In this document: positions 6,954-14,072 of the stretch, piece after piece
How positions within the stretch are numbered: position 1 is the stretch's first letter
Layout: the number at the start of each line of letters is the position of its first letter
Notes under the pieces: generated by a model
The model's input: only the letters and a program-made list of their open reading frames with translations
Databases searched by the model: none
What the model was told of the DNA's origin: nothing
Position numbers and translations under genes: made by a program
Assembly (NCBI GenBank): GCA_020860865.1
Contig: JAJBTL010000264.1
Coordinates: 11,585 to 27,105 of the forward strand
Reading direction: 5' to 3'
Length of the DNA: 15,521 nucleotides
Origin: Planctomycetota bacterium
GTDB lineage: Bacteria > Planctomycetota > SZUA-567

Positions 6954-8584
6954 GCGTCAATATCCAACCCGACAACACCAATATCGAAATGGCGATGCGG
7001 AGCCGCAAGCGTATCGGCATCATCATGGTCATAATCGCCCTGACCGTGGTGTTCGCCTGCGCCTATATCGCTCTCCGTATCATCCTGCAAACCCAGGCGA
7101 CCGACGTCCCGCTCGTCGGGAAGATTATTTCCGTCGCCCTTTTGATGACGGAGGCGTTTGTCGTCTTCCATTCCATTTCGTACGCCATCAACTTCATTTC
7201 CGCTTTGCGGGCGCCCGAGCCGGCGCGGGCGGAAATCACCGACTGGTCGATGGCGCCGTCCGTGGCGATTCTCGTCCCGGCCCGGCATGAACCGTACGAA
7301 GTTCTCGAACGGACCTTTCTCTGCCTGAAGAACATAGATTACCCGAACAAGGTCATCTACCTCCTAGACGACTCCTCCGAGGCCAGCTACCACCGCGAGG
7401 CCGAGGAATTGGCCACCACCTACGGCATCCGCATCTTCCGCCGCGAAAAACGCCACGGCGCCAAGGCCGGCATCATCAACGACATCGTCAAGACCCTGGA
7501 CACGAAGTACCTTGTCGTCTTCGACGCCGACCAGAACCCGATGCCCGGCTTTCTAAAAAACCTGGTGCCGATTATGGAAGCGGACCCGAAGCTGGCCTTT
7601 GTCCAGACGCCGCAGTTCTATACGAACACCGAGGCGAGCGCCATCGTCAAGGGCGCGAACATCCAGCACTGCATGTTCTACGAGTTCATCTGCGAAGGGA
7701 AGTCGGCCGGGAACGCCATGATTTTCTGCGGCACCAACGCCATCCTCCGCCTCGAAGCCATCCGCGCCGTCGGCGGGCTGGACGAGGGATCGGTGACGGA
7801 AGACTTCGCCACCACCATCGACTGGCACCTGTCCGGCTGGAAAAGTCTCTACAATGGCCAGGTCGGCACCTTCGGGTCCGGGCCGGAAGCGCTCGACATC
7901 TACATGAAACAGCAGTGGCGCTGGGCCCGGGGAAATATCGGCGTCCTCTTCAAGGTCTTCCGGACCTTTATCCGCCACCCGTTCGGCATGACGCTCCGGC
8001 AATGGTGGGAGCACTTCGCCACCGGGTCGTACTATATCATCGGCCTTTGCTACTGCATTCTCATGCTCTGCCCGATAACCCAGGTGTTTTTCAACCTGCC
8101 GGTGTTCCACATGAACGGGCTCATGTACGTCTGCCTGTTCGCGCCGTACTTCATGCTCAGCCTGACGATTTTCTTCCTCAGCATGTACCGGCGAAATTAC
8201 GCCTTCGGCGATCTCATGCTTGGCATTCTCCTGACGTTTGTCTGTTTTCCGATCTACGTCAAGGCGTTCCTCGCCGCCCTTCTCGGCATCAAGAGTTCCT
8301 TCACCGTCACGGAAAAGCGCTCCGGTTCCGGCGACGTGCCATACCGGGCCTTTATCCCGCAGCTCCTCATGTGGGGCGTCAACTTCACCGCCATCATCTG
8401 GGGCCTGCAGCGTATCGCCGTCGAGCAGACGCCGCAGCTCGGCGTCAGCCTGATGTGGACCTTCTACCACTTCGTCATGCTTTCGGCCATTTTCTATTTC
8501 CGCCTGTCACCCACCCGCTGGGGCGCTCCGGACAACGTCGTCCAGCCCGCCGGCGACGCGGCTTCGACCGCGGCCGGCAAGTGA
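6950..8584 (+). CDS. Membrane family-2 glycosyltransferase, cellulose-synthase-like (BcsA-like, no PilZ domain)
   Basis: The 544-residue protein has two N-terminal membrane helices (about 22-46 and 58-86), a cytosolic GT-A domain (about 100-335) and about five C-terminal helices (360-520). The processive GT2 signature residues are all present: DD at 140-141, DAD at 192-194 (UDP-sugar and metal binding), TED at 283-285 (catalytic base) and QQWRW at 321-325 (acceptor and product binding). FCGTN at 259-263 corresponds to the FFCG region of BcsA. Such enzymes polymerise UDP-sugars, usually UDP-glucose into a beta-glucan, and extrude the chain through their own channel. BcsA of E. coli is longer and ends in a c-di-GMP-binding PilZ domain; here the C-terminus is a short tail, so that control is absent. 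The ATG overlaps the stop of the barrel gene, and GGGGG stands just upstream as ribosome binding site. Substrate is not certain: cellulose is favoured by the GH8 neighbour, but curdlan-type or mixed-linkage glucans are possible. Confidence 0.88.
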   Translation: MSVNIQPDNTNIEMAMRSRKRIGIIMVIIALTVVFACAYIALRIILQTQATDVPLVGKIISVALLMTEAFVVFHSISYAINFISALRAPEPARAEITDWSMAPSVAILVPARHEPYEVLERTFLCLKNIDYPNKVIYLLDDSSEASYHREAEELATTYGIRIFRREKRHGAKAGIINDIVKTLDTKYLVVFDADQNPMPGFLKNLVPIMEADPKLAFVQTPQFYTNTEASAIVKGANIQHCMFYEFICEGKSAGNAMIFCGTNAILRLEAIRAVGGLDEGSVTEDFATTIDWHLSGWKSLYNGQVGTFGSGPEALDIYMKQQWRWARGNIGVLFKVFRTFIRHPFGMTLRQWWEHFATGSYYIIGLCYCILMLCPITQVFFNLPVFHMNGLMYVCLFAPYFMLSLTIFFLSMYRRNYAFGDLMLGILLTFVCFPIYVKAFLAALLGIKSSFTVTEKRSGSGDVPYRAFIPQLLMWGVNFTAIIWGLQRIAVEQTPQLGVSLMWTFYHFVMLSAIFYFRLSPTRWGAPDNVVQPAGDAASTAAGK

Positions 8585-8594
8585 GGACACATCG

Positions 8595-9890
8595 ATGGCA
8601 AAACGGAAGGGAAAGCGGTTTCATTTCGCCAAGTCCTCGCACGCGGCGGTGGCCCTGAAGAAAAGCATGCGGTTTTTCGCGCTGGCCGTGATTCTCCTCT
8701 GCGGGCTGTCCTACGGCATCTCCCGCCTGTTCACGGAGGACGTCGTCATCCGCACCTACGAAAACGCCTGGGAAAACCTCCAGTCCCTGTGGACGTCGTA
8801 CCGGCATATCTTTATCGACAACGGCCGGGTGGTCAGGCCGAAAAACAACTACGACACCGTCTCGGAAGGTCAGGCCTACGCCATGATCCGGGCGGTGTGG
8901 ATGAACGACCGGGAGACGTTCGACTCGGTCTACCGCTGGACCGAGGAAAACCTGTCCCGGCAGAAACGCCACGGCGACCACCTCCTCTCCTGGCGCTACG
9001 GCCAGGACAACCTCGGCGGCTACGCAATTCAAGGCGATACCCCGGCCCTCGACGCTGACCTCGATTACGCCCTCGCCCTCTTCCTCGCCAACCGGGTCTG
9101 GCCGGACGGCAGATCGCCCGTCGGCACCATGGGCTACCGCGAGAAGGCGGTGGCGGTGGCGGACAGCATCATGACGAAGGCCGTGCACCTCCACCCGAAC
9201 GGCGAACTGGTCCTCCTGCCGTGGCCGCTCACCGGCGGCCGCGATCCGGCCCGGGACGTTCTTCTGAATCCGTCGTATTTCTCGCCCGGCCATTACCGGA
9301 TTTTCGAAGCCGAGACCGGCAACCGGCGTTGGGGCAAACTGGCCGCCGACACCTACCGCCAGGTCGAACGGCTCCTCCACATGGACAGCCCGGACGGCAT
9401 GGTCGTCACGGTGCCGGACTGGATACTGATGCGGCCGGACGGCAATTTCGCCGTCGACCCGAACCGGGGCTACGTCTCCGGCTGGGACGCCTTCCGCCTC
9501 TGGTGGCGCCTCCGGATCGATCACGAACTCGGCGGCGGCCGGCGGGCGGAGGAAATAATCCGGAAGCGGCTGGTGCCGTTCCTCGACAAGTCGATGTCCG
9601 AATCCGGCGGCGATGTCGCGTCGGAAAGCGACCGGGACGGCGTCCCCACGGTGAAATATTCGAACGCCGGCATGGCGGCGGTGTACCGCTATGCGCTCCG
9701 GGACTTTGAACCGGTCCTGGCCCGGACCATGGAGCGGCAGGCCACGCGCCGACTCATTCGTGACGGTGATTACCTCTTCTTCCAGGAACGTGACGAATAC
9801 TATACAAATAGTTGGGCCTGGTTTGCCATGCTTGACGGCGAACTCCTGTTCCCGTTCGGGAAATTCTATTCATTCGGGCGCGTCACCTAG
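8595..9890 (+). CDS. Membrane-anchored glycoside hydrolase family 8 (BcsZ-like endoglucanase)
   Basis: The 431-residue product has a basic N-terminus, one membrane helix (about residues 25-45) that looks like an anchor rather than a cleavable signal, and a periplasmic GH8 (alpha/alpha)6-barrel domain. SEGQAYAM carries the general acid Glu91. ALDADLDYAL (151-160) is the conserved Asp-rich motif, NPSYF (225-229) matches the NPSY motif of BcsZ, and GWDAFRLWW (296-304) matches the YDAIR region that carries the catalytic base, giving Asp298. The 207-residue spacing between acid and base is slightly longer than in BcsZ (E55, D243). GH8 enzymes with this signature cut beta-1,4-glucans; in bacterial cellulose operons BcsZ trims or untangles the growing chain. 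BcsZ is normally soluble and periplasmic, so the anchor is unusual. ATG 8595 follows GAGGA at 8584-8588, 10 bases after the glycosyltransferase stop: one operon. Confidence 0.88.
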   Translation: MAKRKGKRFHFAKSSHAAVALKKSMRFFALAVILLCGLSYGISRLFTEDVVIRTYENAWENLQSLWTSYRHIFIDNGRVVRPKNNYDTVSEGQAYAMIRAVWMNDRETFDSVYRWTEENLSRQKRHGDHLLSWRYGQDNLGGYAIQGDTPALDADLDYALALFLANRVWPDGRSPVGTMGYREKAVAVADSIMTKAVHLHPNGELVLLPWPLTGGRDPARDVLLNPSYFSPGHYRIFEAETGNRRWGKLAADTYRQVERLLHMDSPDGMVVTVPDWILMRPDGNFAVDPNRGYVSGWDAFRLWWRLRIDHELGGGRRAEEIIRKRLVPFLDKSMSESGGDVASESDRDGVPTVKYSNAGMAAVYRYALRDFEPVLARTMERQATRRLIRDGDYLFFQERDEYYTNSWAWFAMLDGELLFPFGKFYSFGRVT

Positions 9891-9911
9891 GACGGGACGG
9901 AGTAAATTTCC

Positions 9912-10151
9912 ATGATAACAAAAGCCGAACTGCTGCGCCGCTTCAACGAGATCATCGTCACGGAAGGCTATGCGATGCCGTTGTATCTCGGCCACCTTCT
10001 CCAGACCCTGCCGTGGTACGGCCTGCCGGCCGATCTCGAGACGACGGTCCGGAGCGTTCTCGAAAAGGTGCGGATGGAGACGGAGGCGACGCGGGCCAAC
10101 AGCGAACAGATTTACCTGAACATCCAGGAAGATCACAAAGAGGAATTCTAA
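9912..10151 (+). CDS. 79-residue helical protein of unknown function, polysaccharide operon
   Basis: I do not recognise a family. ATG 9912 is 21 bases after the GH8 stop with GGACGGAG at 9895-9902 as ribosome binding site. The 79 residues form two predicted helices split by a Leu-Pro-Trp-Tyr-Gly-Leu-Pro turn. Helix one reads ELLRRFNEIIVTEGYAMPLY and helix two covers ETTVRSVLEKVRMETEATRA and on. There is no signal peptide, membrane segment or cysteine, so it is probably cytosolic. The stop overlaps the ATG of the next small gene (TAATG), so the two are probably made together and may form a complex. Position suggests an accessory or regulatory role on the synthase. The Glu/Tyr spacing in helix one loosely recalls a ferritin-like helix pair, but this is not strong enough to call. 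Confidence 0.8.
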   Translation: MITKAELLRRFNEIIVTEGYAMPLYLGHLLQTLPWYGLPADLETTVRSVLEKVRMETEATRANSEQIYLNIQEDHKEEF

Positions 10152-10378
10152 TGCTCCGACAGGAAGATTTCGTGGAAATGCTCGGCAGCATGCAGACCCA
10201 CGTGGAAAAAACCATCCGCATCACGGACGAACTGGTGAGTGAACTGGACGACGTCGAACTCCGCTTCAAACTGGTGGCGTTCCGCCAGGCCAAACACCTC
10301 CATTTGGAAACGCTGTCCGCGCTCCAGACCCTGGTCAGGCACAACATGTATTCGTTGGCCGGCGATACGCTGGAGTAA
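10151..10378 (+). CDS. 75-residue helical protein of unknown function, last gene of polysaccharide operon
   Basis: ATG 10151 overlaps the stop of the preceding gene by one base and has AAAGAGGA (10137-10144) as ribosome binding site. The product starts MLRQEDFVEMLGSMQTHVEK and is almost entirely helical: one helix to about residue 32, an acidic turn (ELDDVE), and a second helix with a HLHLE cluster (RQAKHLHLETLSALQTLV). No signal, membrane span or cysteine. Size and two-helix plan match the preceding gene, so they may be distant paralogues or partners, though I see no clear sequence identity. No family recognised. After the TAA (10376-10378) the 210 bases before the convergent Fe-S gene contain no strong terminator; GGGA/TCCC followed by TTTT near 10459-10480 is only a weak candidate. 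Confidence 0.8.
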   Translation: MLRQEDFVEMLGSMQTHVEKTIRITDELVSELDDVELRFKLVAFRQAKHLHLETLSALQTLVRHNMYSLAGDTLE

Positions 10379-10588
10379 TTGCCGTCCACGGCGGAGTTCC
10401 CGCCTTCCCCGCCCGACGTCGAAAACGCCCCGTGGCCCGAGGCGGCGGAGAGTCGTTCGCGGGACCCTGTGACTCCCTTTTACATCAATCCATACCCACC
10501 ATCCTCCGGTTCATCGGCTTGTTGTGTCGAGTTCGTCCATTGTTCCATTGCAACCACTTCTGCCCGTGCCATTCGCGCCGCGAGTGCG

Positions 10589-11395
10589 TTACGTCGTTAT
10601 CCTGCCCGGCACGCCGTTGGCGCAGGGCACCCTGACCTGGCACTTGCCGCAGCCGTAGTACGGGTCGTGCTTGGCCAACACGTCATCCAGGAAGTCGGAG
10701 CAGGGCTGATGGGCCTTGCCGTTTTCCAGGCTGATGGCCTGGACCGGGCAGTTCCGCACGCAGACGCCGCAGCGGTTACAGTATTCGTAAATGTCCCGGT
10801 ATTCACGGGGCGTCGGGGGGAGTGCCAGCGTCGTCAGGATACTGCAGAACCGGCCGGCCATGCCTCGTTTCGTTATTAAACCCTTTGACAATCCGAACGT
10901 GCCGAGGCCACAGACGAAGGCGATGTGGCGTTCGGACCAGTTCGAGGAATATATATCGTAATTAGCCAGAAATTTCGCTTCCAGCCCCGGCGCGACTGCA
11001 TCGTGGCCGTTCTCTTTCAGGAACGTCTGGATGGAGACGGCGAGGGCGGAGACAACTTTCTGGCCGTCGATACGAGCGTGGAGCCATTCCAGCGACGGAT
11101 AGGACAGGTCCCGGGAGTTTCCCTTTTTCACCTGTTCGGTAAACGGGAGGAAAAAGGAGATGATGGTTTTGACGCCGGGCAGCCATTCCGACGGCCGGAG
11201 GACGACGTTGGCGGCGGGCGTGTTCAGTTCGTCGAAAACCGGGTCGTCCGGATCGCCGAAGCCGAAGATGGGCGCATCGCACAGCCTGAGGCCGACGACG
11301 CTGTCGTTTAGGGCGATGTCCCGGGGAATGACATTCAATGGTGAATGGGCGATAAACTCCCGAGCGTGGTCGGCTATGGCTTCACAGGTTATCAT
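10589..11395 (-). CDS. 4Fe-4S protein related to epoxyqueuosine reductase (QueG-like, short)
   Basis: ATG at 11395 is chosen because GGAGGA (11401-11406) stands five bases upstream; the frame runs on to 11482 but without a binding site. The 268-residue product ends with a ferredoxin-like module: C206-x2-C209-x2-C212-x3-C216 (CNRCGVCVRNCP), C232, then C249-x2-C252 and C258. The segment HIAFVCGLGTFGLSKG (157-172) resembles the GWIGKNTLL region of QueG before its clusters. QueG performs the last step of queuosine synthesis in tRNA using cobalamin and two 4Fe-4S clusters, and is about 350-380 residues with a C-terminal HEAT domain that is missing here. The product is therefore a QueG-family (COG1600-like) iron-sulfur protein, possibly a reductive-dehalogenase-like or corrinoid-linked oxidoreductase rather than true QueG. 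It is divergent from gpmA, and no queuosine genes are nearby. Confidence 0.8.
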   Translation of the reverse strand: MITCEAIADHAREFIAHSPLNVIPRDIALNDSVVGLRLCDAPIFGFGDPDDPVFDELNTPAANVVLRPSEWLPGVKTIISFFLPFTEQVKKGNSRDLSYPSLEWLHARIDGQKVVSALAVSIQTFLKENGHDAVAPGLEAKFLANYDIYSSNWSERHIAFVCGLGTFGLSKGLITKRGMAGRFCSILTTLALPPTPREYRDIYEYCNRCGVCVRNCPVQAISLENGKAHQPCSDFLDDVLAKHDPYYGCGKCQVRVPCANGVPGRITT

Positions 11396-11484
11396 TGGCT
11401 TCCTCCACCCTTCCGCACAAAAACAGGCCATCCGGGAAAAAGACCGTCGGCCGAAAATCCGCTTCCTATCCAAAAGTCCCACCT

Positions 11485-11513
11485 ATTGTAAAGTCGGCGG
11501 GACGGCGGGGCAA
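11485..11513 (-). promoter_or_regulatory. Candidate sigma-70 promoter for the QueG-like gene
   Basis: Read on the minus strand, TTGCCC (11513-11508) and TACAAT (11490-11485) match the -35 (4 of 6) and -10 (5 of 6) consensus with a 17-base spacer. The predicted start of transcription near 11478 would give a leader of about 80 bases before ATG 11395. This is a sequence match only. Confidence 0.5.
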
Positions 11514-11568
11514 CGGTCTCGCCGCGACGGGCGCGGCCGCCGGGGGCCTCCTTCCACCGGGCACGTCC

Positions 11569-11596
11569 TTGTAAACGAGCGTCGTTTATGCATGAT
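11569..11596 (+). promoter_or_regulatory. Candidate gpmA promoter with embedded 17-bp palindrome
   Basis: TTGTAA (11569-11574) and CATGAT (11591-11596), 16 bases apart, each match 4 of 6 consensus positions. Between and overlapping the -35 lies TAAACGAGCGTCGTTTA (11572-11588), a perfect 7-bp inverted repeat around GCG. A protein dimer bound there would block RNA polymerase, so a repressor operator is the natural reading. The predicted transcript would have a ~70-base leader before ATG 11672. Function is inferred. Confidence 0.45.
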
Positions 11597-11671
11597 TGGC
11601 GGAGGGACGCGGCCATTCGTGGCCCGTCTTCCCGGTGGGGCGGATTGTCCAGGAAACAAGGAGTTTTCGTT

Positions 11672-12421
11672 ATGGAACTGGTTCTTGTCCGGCACGGGCA
11701 AAGCGAATGGAACCGTCTCAATCTCTTCACCGGCTGGCACGACATCGGCCTGTCCGACCAGGGCCGGGCCGAGGCGGCGGAGTGCGGCCGCGTCCTCCGG
11801 TCGGAAGGCTACGACTTTGACGTCTGCTATACTTCCTACCTGAAACGGGCCATCCACACCCTGAACATCATCCTCGAGGAAATGGACCGGGACTGGCTGC
11901 CGGTGGTCAAGAACTGGCGATTGAACGAACGCCATTACGGCGCCCTCCAGGGTTTGAACAAGGCGGAGACGGCGGAAAAATATGGTGACGAGCAGGTCAA
12001 GATCTGGCGCCGCTCCTACGACACGCCGCCACCGGAACTGACCGAGGACGACCCCCGGAACCCGCGCCACCAGGCCCAGTACCGGTACGAAGAAAAACCG
12101 CTCCTTCCCCTCACCGAGAGCCTCGCCATAACGGTCGACCGGGTGGTGCCGTATTTCCGGGAAGTGATGGAACCGGAAATCCGCGAAGGAAAACGCCTCC
12201 TCGTCTCGTCCCACGGCAACACGCTCCGTGCCCTGGTAAAATACTTCGACCAACTGAGCGAGGCGGAAATAATGGAAGTGAACATCCCGACCGGCATTCC
12301 GCTGGTCTACTCGTTCGACAAGCATTTCCGCGTCACCGGGAAACGCTACCTTGGCGATCCGGAGGCGATTCAGGCCCGGACGGCATCGGCGGAATCGGTG
12401 GGAAAAACCGGCGACCGGTAG
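11672..12421 (+). CDS. gpmA: 2,3-bisphosphoglycerate-dependent phosphoglycerate mutase
   Basis: The enzyme interconverts 3- and 2-phosphoglycerate in glycolysis and gluconeogenesis in the cytosol. ATG 11672 gives 249 residues, the usual length of dPGM (250 in E. coli), and follows AAGGAG; an in-frame upstream ATG at 11588 adds unrelated residues and is rejected. Conserved features: LVRHGQSEWN with the phospho-accepting His8, YTSYLKRAIHT (53-63) with the Arg/Lys that bind phosphate, Glu86 in LNERHYGALQG, and His181 in SSHGNTLRAL. The full-length insert (about 95-150) typical of dPGM rather than of shorter phosphatases of the same superfamily is present, including IWRRSYDTPPP. It appears monocistronic, with its own promoter candidate and a terminator shared with the convergent operon. 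Confidence 0.95.
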   Translation: MELVLVRHGQSEWNRLNLFTGWHDIGLSDQGRAEAAECGRVLRSEGYDFDVCYTSYLKRAIHTLNIILEEMDRDWLPVVKNWRLNERHYGALQGLNKAETAEKYGDEQVKIWRRSYDTPPPELTEDDPRNPRHQAQYRYEEKPLLPLTESLAITVDRVVPYFREVMEPEIREGKRLLVSSHGNTLRALVKYFDQLSEAEIMEVNIPTGIPLVYSFDKHFRVTGKRYLGDPEAIQARTASAESVGKTGDR

Positions 12422-12451
12422 GACACAATGCGAGCAGGATAACGTGCAGCC

Positions 12452-12486
12452 AAAAACAAGCCCCCGCTCACGAAGGCGGGGGCTTT
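12452..12486. terminator. Bidirectional Rho-independent terminator between gpmA and the sigma operon
   Basis: Perfect 9-bp stem AGCCCCCGC (12459-12467) with GCGGGGGCT (12476-12484) and an 8-base loop. On the plus strand it is followed by a short T run (12484-12486) and ends gpmA. On the minus strand the same hairpin is followed by TTGTTTTTGG (T-run 12456-12452) and ends the sensor gene whose stop lies at 12502. The better T-run is on the minus strand. Confidence 0.88.
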
Positions 12487-12501
12487 AACGTAGTCGTAGT
12501 G

Positions 12502-13053
12502 TTATTCGTGTCGCGGTCCTGGTCGGGCCGGCCGACCATCATCGTCTATCCGTCCGCGCCTCTCTTCCCGGTCGCGTTCTCCGGGTCGCCTGCGCCGGTC
12601 CGAATCGTGTGGGCGCGGGCGTTTTTTCCGGTGGAAGCGTTTTTCCCGCTCCTCTTTCCAGGCGCGGTGCCGGTCGGGCCCCAGGATGTCAAGGAACTGG
12701 CTGTCCATTTCGCGGAAGACATCCCGGATGGAATCGAAGGAATCCTGGCGAATGTCCTCGACCTTTTCCAGATGGGAGTCGATAACGTCCCGGAGCTTTT
12801 CCTCCTCGTCCGGCGAAATGCCGAGGAGCGAATGCATGCGGCCGACCATCGCCTCTTCTATGGCGTCGGGACTGGGCGGCACCCGGTGCACCTTGCCTTT
12901 TAAGTAAAGGACGGTCGATCCGACGCCGATGGCGAAGTCGGCCAGCATGGCAAGAAAAATGAGCGCGCCGACCTTCAGGTAACGGCGGCGGCCGTGGGCG
13001 GCATGGTGACGGGCGATAAGGCGTCGTGATTCGCTGACGTCGTGGTCGTTCAT
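12502..13053 (-). CDS. Membrane-anchored periplasmic sensor, CnrX / heavy-metal-sensor-like
   Basis: The 183-residue product has a basic cytoplasmic tail, one membrane helix (about 25-51) and a periplasmic helical domain (about 62-140). That domain contains GISPDEEEKLRDVIDSHLEK and ILGPDRHRAWKEE, a pattern of two long helical hairpin segments found in the CnrX/Spy-like heavy-metal-sensor group; GPDRH stands where LTPEQ-type motifs occur. Possible metal ligands are Met73-His74, His94 and His129. The last 40 residues are a charged low-complexity tail of Arg, Asp, Glu, Pro and Gly. ATG 13053 overlaps the stop of the upstream gene (ATGA), with GAGGA at 13061-13065. Being third in a sigma/membrane-protein operon, it probably senses a periplasmic metal or envelope stress and passes it to the small membrane protein. 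Signal specificity is unknown. Confidence 0.72.
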   Translation of the reverse strand: MNDHDVSESRRLIARHHAAHGRRRYLKVGALIFLAMLADFAIGVGSTVLYLKGKVHRVPPSPDAIEEAMVGRMHSLLGISPDEEEKLRDVIDSHLEKVEDIRQDSFDSIRDVFREMDSQFLDILGPDRHRAWKEEREKRFHRKKRPRPHDSDRRRRPGERDREERRGRIDDDGRPARPGPRHE

Positions 13054-13328
13054 AACACGTCCTCTATGTCGAGAAGCGATTCAACCGCCGCGAACGGGCT
13101 TGAAATGTCCGTCCAGGCGGTCGCCGCCAGGAGGGTGACGGCGATGGCGGCGGCGGCCAGGGCGCCGCCGCCGGCGAAAAAAACCAGGGGAACGCTGAGG
13201 ACGGCGTCGTCGTCCACGTCCCGGAGGGCGCGGATCTGCCGCATGACGGAATTCGCGTCCAAGGGGAGCGGATCGGAACGGGTCGCCGCCATGACGGCAA
13301 GGCGTTCAATTTTCTTCATGATATCCAT
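13050..13328 (-). CDS. Small single-span membrane protein, candidate anti-sigma factor (CnrY-like position)
   Basis: Start is either ATG 13328 (92 residues, with AAAGGA ending near 13337 as ribosome binding site) or ATG 13319 (89 residues, overlapping the sigma-factor TGA as ATGA). I took 13328; either way the gene is coupled to the sigma gene. The product has a short cytoplasmic part (about 1-44, IERLAVMAATRSDPLPLDAN... RQIRALRDVDDD), one membrane helix (about 45-70, Ala-rich) and a short periplasmic tail ending LDIEDVL. Size, topology and place between an ECF sigma gene and a heavy-metal-sensor-like gene equal those of CnrY, a membrane anti-sigma factor of about 95 residues. It has no zinc-finger anti-sigma motif (HxxxCxxC). 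Sequence alone does not prove anti-sigma activity; the call rests mainly on context. Confidence 0.7.
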   Translation of the reverse strand: MDIMKKIERLAVMAATRSDPLPLDANSVMRQIRALRDVDDDAVLSVPLVFFAGGGALAAAAIAVTLLAATAWTDISSPFAAVESLLDIEDVL

Positions 13329-13900
13329 TCCAACCGTCCTTTCCATGGCTCCCTCTTGCCAAGTTTCCGTAATTTCTGTTTGGCCCGGTAAATCCGGATC
13401 GCCACCATGACCCGGGGCCAGCCGAGGCGTTTGGCGATTTCCTCCTGCCCGAGGTTTTCCAAATACATCAATGTCATCGCCATCCTGTCGTCGGCCGGGA
13501 GCAGGGCCAGGAGATCGTAGAGGAGGCGGGCGGCCTGGTCCGGGTCGGGCGTATCGGGGTCCGGTTCCGGTTCGGCCGTTTCCGCTTCCAGGTTTTCGTG
13601 GAGCTGAACCTTTTTCTTTTCCTTGTCCCGTTTTTTCCAATAGGCGTAACCCGTCAGGGTGGCGATGCGGGCCAGCCAGTGCCGAAACGGGGCGTCGCCG
13701 CGAAACTTCGCCAGGCCAAGGAATGCTTCGACAAAGACGTCCTGCGTCAGTTCTTCCGCCGTTCCCGGGTCGCGGGCAAAATTCCGCATCTGTTTCTGAA
13801 TCGCCACCGAGTGGCGTTCGACGATATTCCGGTACGCCTCCTCGTCGCCATCCAGGGTGGCGGCGACATCGGCGAGATCGAGTTCGTCGGTTTCATTCAT
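13316..13900 (-). CDS. RNA polymerase ECF-type sigma-70 factor
   Basis: A 194-residue group-4 sigma factor. Region 2 (about residues 22-92) contains AEELTQDVFVEAFLGLAKFR, matching the core-binding and -10-recognising helices, and FRHWLARIATLTGYAYWKKR, matching the conserved WL.RIA stretch. After an acidic Pro/Asp/Glu linker (101-122), region 4 (about 125-182) has ALLPADDRMAMTLMYLENL and the helix-turn-helix GQEEIAKRLGWPRVMVAIRI that would read the -35 element. ATG 13900 (MNETDELDL) is chosen over an extended frame to 13996 because the extra residues are unlike sigma factors and a promoter candidate maps inside them; the ribosome binding site is weak. It heads a three-gene operon with overlapping starts and stops, the usual sign of sigma/anti-sigma co-production. 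Confidence 0.9.
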   Translation of the reverse strand: MNETDELDLADVAATLDGDEEAYRNIVERHSVAIQKQMRNFARDPGTAEELTQDVFVEAFLGLAKFRGDAPFRHWLARIATLTGYAYWKKRDKEKKKVQLHENLEAETAEPEPDPDTPDPDQAARLLYDLLALLPADDRMAMTLMYLENLGQEEIAKRLGWPRVMVAIRIYRAKQKLRKLGKREPWKGRLEWIS

Positions 13901-13987
13901 GCAGTACCCGTGTGTCCCGGAAGAGGTTTGACCGCGCCCTGACGAGGAAAACGATGGACAACAGGCGCCCAACTGCGCCAGGACACC

Positions 13988-14015
13988 ATTGTTCACATTC
14001 CCATACCGTTGTCAA
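13988..14015 (-). promoter_or_regulatory. Candidate promoter of the sigma-factor operon
   Basis: On the minus strand TTGACA (14015-14010) is a perfect -35, followed after 16 bases by AACAAT (13993-13988), 4 of 6 for a -10. Transcription would start near 13981, about 80 bases before ATG 13900. An autoregulated ECF-type promoter (often AAC near -35) was looked for but not confidently found. Confidence 0.45.
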
Positions 14016-14072
14016 TCATGGCGCGAATCTTCTCCACCGCATAACTCATTTCGACGCAAGGTTCCCGAGTAT

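Noticed and set aside
10379..10588. Terminator between the polysaccharide operon and the convergent Fe-S gene
   Set aside because: GGCGG/CCGCC near 10390-10405 has no T-run and GGGA/TCCC with TTTT near 10459-10480 has only a four-pair stem; neither is convincing.
11588..11671. 28-residue N-terminal extension of GpmA
   Set aside because: Not present in the family, and the AAGGAG ribosome binding site stands before ATG 11672; the upstream ATG overlaps the predicted promoter.
13050..13640. Extended 196-residue version of the small membrane protein
   Set aside because: The extra N-terminal part overlaps the sigma-factor gene in another frame and is low-complexity Gly/Pro/Arg; proper starts with ribosome binding sites or ATGA coupling exist at 13328 and 13319.
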